This document shows positions 1 through 4,800 of a stretch of 16,399 nt of DNA, piece by piece. The DNA is from Flavobacteriaceae bacterium UBA5950. Lineage in GTDB: Bacteria > Bacteroidota > Bacteroidia > Flavobacteriales > Flavobacteriaceae. Position numbers and translations under genes: made by a program. Position 1 is the first letter of the stretch; each line of letters opens with the position of its first letter. Below the pieces are notes generated by a model, which did no database searches, was not told where the DNA came from, and saw only the letters and a list, made by a program, of their open reading frames with translations. The stretch is taken from contig DJCM01000040.1 of assembly GCA_002430545.1 (NCBI GenBank), forward strand, positions 1 through 16,399, in the 5' to 3' direction.

Positions 1-467
1 ACATGATTAAGTAATCGCAAACGTGCTTGTTTGTTGTCGTTGACTTGATATTGAAAAAGGGCATCACCCCACTGACTACCATTGGTAAAGTCTGCCAATA
101 ACCACTGATGGTTTACGATGCTGATTTTATTAACGATCCAACCCTTTCCAATCGAGGAGAGTAAAGGGTTGCCATTGGGTGCATCGTTTTGTTCGAGCAA
201 ATAAACCTCTAGTAGCAATTGCAAATCATCGGGACTAAGGTTTGGATACGCTTGTTGTGCATCACGATTGAGTACCAACGAAAAATAAGCATGTTCGGTC
301 TGATCTGTGACCAGCAGCGCAATAGAATCCTTGAGTTTTTCCATGCGATTTGTCATCCGTTCTTGACTGGCTGTAAATGCCTCAGTTTTGTTCAAATCAC
401 TGACAAACAAATACAAGGCAATCAATGAAATAAATATCAGAAGGTATTGGATGATTTTGTTTCGCAT
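1..467 (-). CDS. Membrane-anchored protein of unknown function (partial, C-terminus beyond left edge)
   Basis: An open frame starts with ATG at 467 and stays open for 155 codons to the window edge, so the C-terminus is missing. The start overlaps the stop of the upstream hydrolase gene in a TGATG, which suggests translational coupling and fixes the start. The N-terminus (MRNKIIQYLLIFISLIALYL) is two basic residues followed by a hydrophobic segment of about 18 residues. It reads as an uncleaved signal anchor, with the rest probably periplasmic. Residues about 25-55 are polar and may be helical. The remainder is a soluble domain with several Trp/Leu-rich strands (for example GKGWIVNKI and NHQWLLADF). 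I do not recognise a catalytic motif. Coupling to an MBL-fold hydrolase suggests a shared task, but no function can be given. Confidence 0.75.
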   Translation of the reverse strand, partial: MRNKIIQYLLIFISLIALYLFVSDLNKTEAFTASQERMTNRMEKLKDSIALLVTDQTEHAYFSLVLNRDAQQAYPNLSPDDLQLLLEVYLLEQNDAPNGNPLLSSIGKGWIVNKISIVNHQWLLADFTNGSQWGDALFQYQVNDNKQARLRLLNH

Positions 468-1231
468 CAGAGAGTGATTGAGAGATTATCGTATGCCAAA
501 TGTATGCTTTTCGGAAGTTTTTGCTGCACTTCTGCATGAAATCCTAGGTGATGACTGATGTGTGTGAAATAGGTGTTTTTGGCATCGATTTGCTGCGCCA
601 AGTCAATGGCCTCTGCCAAGTTGAGATGCGAGTGATGTGGGTCTTCTCGCAAGGCGTTGAGCACCAATACATCAAGTCCAGCGAGCTTTTTGCGCTCGTC
701 ATCAGCAATCGTTTTAATATCCGTCAAATAGGCAAAATACCCCAAGCGATACCCCAAAACAGTCAAGTGATGATGCTTCCCCACCACAGGGATGATACTT
801 TGTTGGCAGAGCTCAAATGTGGTTGTTGGATTTACTGGATGTAACTGTACAGCAGGTGCGCCGGGATATTTGTCAGCACTGTTTAAAATATACCCAAACC
901 TTTGGGTAAGGTTGTCAATCACTCGATCCAAAGCATAAATGGGGATGTCGCCTTGTCGAAAGAAAAAAGGTCGTATATCGTCGAGGCCAGCTGTGTGATC
1001 AGCATGCTCGTGTGTAAACAGTATGGCATCGAGTCGATTGATGCTGTTGTGCAGCATTTGCTGTCGAAAATCAGGCCCACAGTCAATCACAACCGAATAG
1101 TTGTCCCATTGGACCAGAGCAGAAGTGCGAAGGCGTTTGTCACGTGGGTCATCACTGTGGCAAACAGGGTGGTCACTACCAATGATGGGGATGCCTTGTG
1201 AAGTGCCAGTGCCGAGGAAAGTAATCTTCAA
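467..1231 (-). CDS. MBL-fold metallohydrolase, PhnP-like
   Basis: A 254-residue metallo-beta-lactamase-fold hydrolase, full length for the PhnP-like group (E. coli PhnP, about 252 aa, is a cyclic phosphodiesterase). Visible landmarks are the N-terminal strand LGTGTSQGIP (6-15), the metal motif HEHADH (74-79), His152-154, the Asp of YLTDIK (171) and the late His of THISHH (224). Together these supply the usual two-metal ligands. Where PhnP has a C-x-C-x2-C structural zinc site, this protein reads Ser19-x-His21-x2-Cys24, so that site is altered. The start codon is TTG at 1231: conserved sequence begins immediately after it, and no ATG lies nearby upstream in frame. A TAACTTTG element at 1259-1266 gives a leader of about 20 nt. 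It heads an operon with the membrane-anchored protein at 1-467. The substrate is unknown; phosphodiester cleavage is an inference from family membership. Confidence 0.88.
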   Translation of the reverse strand: MKITFLGTGTSQGIPIIGSDHPVCHSDDPRDKRLRTSALVQWDNYSVVIDCGPDFRQQMLHNSINRLDAILFTHEHADHTAGLDDIRPFFFRQGDIPIYALDRVIDNLTQRFGYILNSADKYPGAPAVQLHPVNPTTTFELCQQSIIPVVGKHHHLTVLGYRLGYFAYLTDIKTIADDERKKLAGLDVLVLNALREDPHHSHLNLAEAIDLAQQIDAKNTYFTHISHHLGFHAEVQQKLPKSIHLAYDNLSITL

Positions 1232-1258
1232 AAAAAGTTTTATGTAAAGATATCAATT

Positions 1259-1266
1259 CAAAGTTA
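1259..1266 (-). promoter_or_regulatory. Putative Bacteroidota -7 element (TAACTTTG) for the MBL hydrolase operon
   Basis: The minus strand reads TAACTTTG, an exact match to the TAnnTTTG consensus of the Bacteroidota primary sigma factor. It lies about 28 nt upstream of the TTG start at 1231. A TTTTG (1282-1286, minus strand) lies upstream, but the 15-nt spacer is shorter than the usual 17-23, so the -33 assignment is weak. Confidence 0.4.
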
Positions 1267-1272
1267 CTTTTT

Positions 1273-1280
1273 TACCTTTG
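1273..1280 (+). promoter_or_regulatory. Putative Bacteroidota -7 element (TACCTTTG) for the 477-aa orphan gene
   Basis: TACCTTTG matches TAnnTTTG exactly and ends 15 nt before ATG 1296, which predicts a leader of roughly 8-12 nt. I see no good -33 TTG at 17-23 nt upstream. Six bases separate it from the oppositely oriented element at 1259-1266. The element also contains the TTG at 1278 that could be read as an alternative start codon, which argues that translation begins at 1296. Confidence 0.45.
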
Positions 1281-1295
1281 TCAAAACCACTATTT

Positions 1296-2729
1296 ATGCC
1301 TGTTTCGCTACGCGGCGATCAACCATTCGAAAACACACCCTCTCTCAGGGCAAAAGCATTACGCATCAACCTAAATGAAAATATCTATGGCACTTTTGCA
1401 GAGATTGGTGCTGGACAAGAAGTGGTTCGTCATTTCTTTCGCTGTGGTGGGGCATCAGGTACCATTGCCAAAACAATGAGTGCCTATGACAAAAACTTTA
1501 GCGATGCCATTTATGGCAAAGGAAAGAGCTATGTTTCAGAAGAGCGACTTAACAAAATGCTCGACCTGGAAATCAAACACCTCGAAAAAAGAATTTCCAA
1601 GGAGCATCGATCAAAGAAGATATTTTTTACCTATGCCAATACAGTAACGACAATCGATTTTGCCAAAAAGTTTAAAGGCCATGGCTGGATGGGGATCAAG
1701 TTCCAAACAGAACCCAATGGCCCCTACTCCATGATCAGCACCCACTTGCGCTTTCACGAAATCGATGCGCGTTCTCAACAAGAGTCTGTTGGGGTGGTTG
1801 GTGTTAATCTTATCTATGGCGCATTCTATCAGCACGATCGCCCACGCAAAATGCTGCGTTATCTTTTCGATCACATCAACAAAACTGCCATCGAAATCGA
1901 TACCATAAATTTCACAGGCCCACTGTTTAAGGATATTGATAATCGAATCCTGAGTCTAGAACTGGTCAAAAATGGCATGACCGAAGCAGTCATGTTTGGC
2001 CCTGATGGAAACAATCTACTCCCAGCTCGAGTACTTTACAAAAAGAATATCCTCGCCATTAGAGGTAGCTTTCGCCCTGTGACAAATGTCAATATGGATA
2101 TGTTTACAAGCTCCTCAGAAATGTTCTACAAAGACAAAGATGTAAACGAGGAAAATACGATGAATATCTTCGAAATTACCCTCTCCAATTTGATGGCAAA
2201 TAGCACTGGCTTCATCGACGAACAAGACTTTATGGATCGCGCCAAACTGCTGTGCTCGATGGGGCAAACAGTGATGATTTCCAATTTTAAAGAGTACTAT
2301 CGCCTCGTGGAGTATTTTTCAAATTATACCATCAAAAAAATAAGATTGAGTATGGGCGTGAGTAATCTGATTGAGATTTTTGATGAAAAATACTATCGAA
2401 ATCTCAGTGGAGGGATATTGGAAGCCTTTGGAAAATTGTTTTTTAAAAACATGCTGGTTTACCTTTACCCCATGATTGATGAAAAAACAGGTGAGATCGT
2501 TAACAGTACCAATTTGCGTGTGTCTGCGCAAGTGAAAGAACTCTATAAATTCTTTGCCTACAACAAGAAAGTGGTTGATATCACGGATTACAATAAAGAC
2601 TATCTCAACATCTATTCCAGAGAAGTACTTTCGCTTATCAACGAAGGAAAAAAAGGCTGGGAAACAATGTTGCCAAAAAAAGCCACAGAACTCATCAAAG
2701 AGAAACAACTGTTTGGCTACCAAGAATAG
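1296..2729 (+). CDS. Conserved protein of unknown function, about 477 aa
   Basis: A long soluble protein with no transmembrane segment or signal peptide that I can see. The N-terminal block looks strongly constrained (SLRGDQPFENTPSLRAKALR, then a Gly-rich FAEIGAGQEV and GGASGTIAKTMSAYD), with further compact blocks such as GVNLIYGAFY, VKNGMTEAVMFGPDG and RGSFRPVTNVNMDM. From memory, near-identical blocks occur in flavobacterial proteins of about 480 aa that have been labelled nicotinate-nucleotide adenylyltransferase. I see no (H/T)xGH signature of that family and would not transfer the name. I chose ATG 1296. A TTG at 1278 would add six residues (MSKPLF) but lies inside a promoter-like TACCTTTG; homologue N-termini should decide. 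The gene is monocistronic, with 16 bp to the convergent bcp gene and no hairpin between. Function unknown; the Gly-rich segments hint at a nucleotide- or cofactor-binding enzyme, which is only a guess. Confidence 0.8.
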   Translation: MPVSLRGDQPFENTPSLRAKALRINLNENIYGTFAEIGAGQEVVRHFFRCGGASGTIAKTMSAYDKNFSDAIYGKGKSYVSEERLNKMLDLEIKHLEKRISKEHRSKKIFFTYANTVTTIDFAKKFKGHGWMGIKFQTEPNGPYSMISTHLRFHEIDARSQQESVGVVGVNLIYGAFYQHDRPRKMLRYLFDHINKTAIEIDTINFTGPLFKDIDNRILSLELVKNGMTEAVMFGPDGNNLLPARVLYKKNILAIRGSFRPVTNVNMDMFTSSSEMFYKDKDVNEENTMNIFEITLSNLMANSTGFIDEQDFMDRAKLLCSMGQTVMISNFKEYYRLVEYFSNYTIKKIRLSMGVSNLIEIFDEKYYRNLSGGILEAFGKLFFKNMLVYLYPMIDEKTGEIVNSTNLRVSAQVKELYKFFAYNKKVVDITDYNKDYLNIYSREVLSLINEGKKGWETMLPKKATELIKEKQLFGYQE

Positions 2730-2745
2730 CCTTCAAAACTCTGCG

Positions 2746-3195
2746 CTACCCTTCTAATATCTGAGCAGCGTGTTCTTTTGTTTTGACTTTGTCAATCACA
2801 CGTTCAATCACGCCTTGCTCATCCAAAATAAAGGTTGTTCGAAGGATGCCCTCATACTCTTTTCCACGAAAGGTTTTAGGCCCCCAAACGCCAAACCCAT
2901 TGATCAACTCCTTGTCAACATCTGCCAAAAGAGGATATGGAAATGAGAATTTCATTGCGAATTTTGCCTGTGCTGTAACTGTATCAGCACTCACACCAAG
3001 GATCGAATAACCAGCCTTTGTCAACTCCGAATAATGATCTCGTAAATCACATGCTTCGAGAGTACAACCAGGGGTATTGGCCTTTGGATAAAAGAAAATA
3101 ACCACTTTTTTTCCTGCATAATCAGAGAGTGTAACTGTATTTCCGTCGTGGTCATGAACAGAAAAATCAGGGGCTTTCATACCAACTTGTAACAT
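2746..3195 (-). CDS. bcp: Thiol peroxidase, Bcp/PrxQ-type peroxiredoxin
   Basis: A 149-residue cytosolic peroxiredoxin that reduces hydrogen peroxide and organic hydroperoxides with electrons from thioredoxin. The active-site block YPKANTPGCTLEACDLRD places the peroxidatic cysteine at Cys44 and the likely resolving cysteine at Cys49, the five-residue spacing of atypical 2-Cys BCP enzymes (E. coli Cys45/Cys50). The upstream Thr41-Pro42 and the Arg in LRTTFILD complete the usual active-site set. Length matches the family (about 150-156). The ATG at 3195 sits at the conserved N-terminus. The gene is divergent from nth across a 38-bp gap. A one-mismatch TATTTTTA is the only -7-like sequence on its strand there, so its promoter is uncertain. 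The next gene downstream is convergent, so it is probably transcribed alone. Confidence 0.96.
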   Translation of the reverse strand: MLQVGMKAPDFSVHDHDGNTVTLSDYAGKKVVIFFYPKANTPGCTLEACDLRDHYSELTKAGYSILGVSADTVTAQAKFAMKFSFPYPLLADVDKELINGFGVWGPKTFRGKEYEGILRTTFILDEQGVIERVIDKVKTKEHAAQILEG

Positions 3196-3219
3196 AGCAA
3201 TATTTTTAGATTAGTTTTG
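3187..3219 (+). promoter_or_regulatory. Putative promoter of nth (TTG, 22-nt spacer, TAGTTTTG)
   Basis: A TTG at 3187-3189 (-33 type) and TAGTTTTG at 3212-3219 (exact TAnnTTTG) are 22 nt apart, within the 17-23 range of flavobacterial promoters. The predicted start of transcription is near 3223-3227, only about 7-11 nt before ATG 3234. The upstream element lies inside the first codons of the divergent bcp gene. Confidence 0.5.
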
Positions 3220-3231
3220 TAAAAATACAAA
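3216..3231. repeat. Perfect inverted repeat TTTGTA-AAAA-TACAAA between bcp and nth
   Basis: Two perfect 6-bp arms flank a 4-bp AAAA centre. The palindrome overlaps the end of the nth -7 element and covers the predicted transcription start up to three bases before the ATG. It could be an operator for a dimeric regulator of the divergent bcp/nth pair or a weak 5' hairpin. With AT-rich arms of six bases, chance is a real alternative. Confidence 0.35.
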
Positions 3232-3233
3232 TT

Positions 3234-3911
3234 ATGAACAAAGCAGAGAAGGTTGCCTTTGTGATAAAAACACTGGATGAATTATACCCAGAAATTCCTA
3301 TTCCCCTAGATCACAAAGACCCATATACCTTGCTGATTGCAGTGCTACTGTCAGCACAAAGTACCGATGTACGCGTAAACCTGACAACCCCTCATCTCTT
3401 TGCAAAAGCAGATAACCCCTATGATATGGTCAAGTTGTCTGTTGATGAAATCCGAAAAATCATCAAGCCTATTGGTTTATCACCCCAAAAAGCCAAAGGA
3501 ATCCATGGGCTATCAGAAATACTGATTGAAAAATATGAAGGGGTTGTGCCTGCCGATTTTGAAGCTTTGGAGTCATTTCCGGCAGTTGGTCACAAGACTG
3601 CTAGCGTGGTGATGTCGCAAGCCTTTGGGGTACCTGCTTTTCCTGTTGATACCCACATTCATCGGCTTATGTATCGATGGGGGTTGAGCACTGGAAAGAA
3701 TGTAACGGAAAGCGAAAAAGACGCCAAACGACTGTTTCCAAAAGAACGATGGAATGACCTCCATCTTCAAATCATTTGGTATGGGCGTGAGTACTGTCCA
3801 GCCAGAGGTTGGGACTTGTCCAAAGACATCATTACCTCAACCATCGGGCGAGCAAGTATTCTGAAGGCATACAACAAGCGCAGTTCTAATTCAAAAAACG
3901 CTCGAAAATAA
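3234..3911 (+). CDS. nth: Endonuclease III, iron-sulphur-less form
   Basis: A 225-residue bifunctional DNA glycosylase/AP lyase that removes oxidised pyrimidines in base excision repair. The helix-hairpin-helix block FPAVGHKTASVV carries the catalytic Lys121, and VDTHIHR carries the catalytic Asp139, matching Lys120 and Asp138 of E. coli Nth. LLSAQSTD (38-45) is the usual N-terminal motif. The C-terminus differs: E. coli Nth ends in a C-x6-C-x2-C-x5-C 4Fe-4S loop, but here only Cys188 (REYCPARGWD) remains and the following residues lack cysteine. The cluster is therefore absent; I believe this is a lineage feature of Bacteroidota Nth rather than damage, since the frame and catalytic residues are intact. 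The start at ATG 3234 follows a good promoter. The 3' end overlaps the convergent 46-aa gene by 26 bp. Confidence 0.95.
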   Translation: MNKAEKVAFVIKTLDELYPEIPIPLDHKDPYTLLIAVLLSAQSTDVRVNLTTPHLFAKADNPYDMVKLSVDEIRKIIKPIGLSPQKAKGIHGLSEILIEKYEGVVPADFEALESFPAVGHKTASVVMSQAFGVPAFPVDTHIHRLMYRWGLSTGKNVTESEKDAKRLFPKERWNDLHLQIIWYGREYCPARGWDLSKDIITSTIGRASILKAYNKRSSNSKNARK

Positions 3912-4026
3912 TTCCATCATCGATTTCATCAACACAAAAAGAAGCAGCAAAAGCATTGACAAAAGCAATCGTTTCTTTTTTGGGTTGATTATCGAAAGTA
4001 GAGGTTGCAGTGTAGATTTTCTCCAT
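3886..4026 (-). CDS. Small protein of unknown function, 46 aa
   Basis: An ATG-to-TAG frame that starts 37 bp after the stop of the sigma factor gene, on the same strand, and ends inside the 3' end of nth (26-bp convergent overlap). It begins MEKIYTATSTFDNQPKKETI and ends with an acidic IDDGIIF stretch followed by ERFLN. The composition looks like a real folded or helical peptide: a polar N-terminal strand, a central Ala/Phe-rich amphipathic stretch (residues 20-30) and one cysteine (Cys31). There is no signal peptide, membrane span or recognisable domain. The AT-rich sequence before ATG (TTTTTAT) fits initiation without Shine-Dalgarno in this phylum. Position suggests co-transcription with the ECF sigma gene. 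It could act with the sigma factor, but nothing in the sequence demonstrates this. It fills an otherwise empty gap, which supports it being real. Confidence 0.6.
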   Translation of the reverse strand: MEKIYTATSTFDNQPKKETIAFVNAFAASFCVDEIDDGIIFERFLN

Positions 4027-4063
4027 ATAAAAATTTGTAGAGAAAACGACTGCTAATGCTAAA

Positions 4064-4642
4064 TTATTGTGTGAAGATCAAATTTCGTTCTTCAATCAAT
4101 TTTCGCAAGTTGAGAATGGCATAACGCATCCTGCCCAAGGCAGTGTTGATGCTCACTCCTGTTTGTTCCCCAATGTCTTTAAAACTCATTTCCTGGAACA
4201 GTCGCATACGCAACACCTCTTTTTGGGTTTGGGGTAATTCATCAATCAAAATAGATAAGTCAGCGTGAATTTGTGTTTCAATCATCAGATCTTCAATGCT
4301 GTTGCTTTGTTCGATCAATCGATCCATAACATCTAAATCTTCGTGTTTTGACTCGTGCTTGGGAAGTCGGTTGATTTTTCTAAAGTGATCCATGATGATG
4401 TTGTGCGCAATGCGCATCACCCAAGATAAAAAACGACCTTCGTCTTTGTATTTTCCAAGGTGCAGGTTTTTAATCACTTTTACAAAAGTGTCTTGAAATA
4501 CATCGTCAGCCAGTTCAGCATCTTTGACTTTTGAAAAAATAAATCCATACACTCGTTTTTGATAACGATCGACTAAAATTGAAAAGGATCGACTATTTCC
4601 AGATGTAAACTTGTTAATTAGGGTTGAATCTGAAAGGGACAT
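4064..4642 (-). CDS. RNA polymerase sigma factor, ECF (sigma-70 family)
   Basis: A 192-residue extracytoplasmic-function sigma factor. Region 2 (about 10-90) shows the core-binding and -10-recognition features: LADDVFQDTFVKVI (2.2), then FLSWVMRIAHNIIMDHFRK (2.3-2.4). A linker rich in acidic and polar residues follows (about 95-125). Region 4 (about 130-185) carries LPQTQKEVLRMRLFQEMSF, then the helix-turn-helix around KDIGEQTGVSINTALGRMR for -35 recognition. No anti-sigma factor gene with a membrane segment lies next to it; the only downstream partner is the 46-aa frame. An extended promoter (4715-4745) of the housekeeping type precedes it, with a leader of about 65 nt, longer than the other leaders here. 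It is divergent from uvrA across 158 bp. The target genes cannot be read from the sequence, although the repair-gene setting suggests stress. Confidence 0.93.
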   Translation of the reverse strand: MSLSDSTLINKFTSGNSRSFSILVDRYQKRVYGFIFSKVKDAELADDVFQDTFVKVIKNLHLGKYKDEGRFLSWVMRIAHNIIMDHFRKINRLPKHESKHEDLDVMDRLIEQSNSIEDLMIETQIHADLSILIDELPQTQKEVLRMRLFQEMSFKDIGEQTGVSINTALGRMRYAILNLRKLIEERNLIFTQ

Positions 4643-4714
4643 AATATATTACGTTTTAAAGGGTTACAAAAAAATTAAAAACGTATATATGTGGTATAGG
4701 CAGAAATATTTCCA

Positions 4715-4745
4715 CAAATATATCAATTTATTCAAATAACAAAAA
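4715..4745 (-). promoter_or_regulatory. Putative promoter of the ECF sigma gene (TTTTTG, 17-nt spacer, TATATTTG)
   Basis: On the minus strand TTTTTG (4740-4745) is followed after exactly 17 nt by TATATTTG (4715-4722), an exact TAnnTTTG. This is the best-formed promoter in the window. The predicted transcript start is near 4707-4711, leaving about 65 nt of leader before ATG 4642. It is a housekeeping-type promoter, which argues against purely autoregulated expression. Confidence 0.6.
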
Positions 4746-4800
4746 TTATATCGGTCATGAACAATTAATAAGTATTTTTATCGATTATCCGAAACAGTGG

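Noticed and set aside
219..428. Plus-strand open frame of 69 codons.
   Set aside because: It is antisense to the membrane-anchored protein frame that is open from 467 to the edge, and its translation shows no domain or plausible N-terminus.
4766..4780. TATTTTTA before uvrA as a -7 element.
   Set aside because: It has one mismatch to TAnnTTTG and no TTG at a suitable distance; too weak to list as a promoter.
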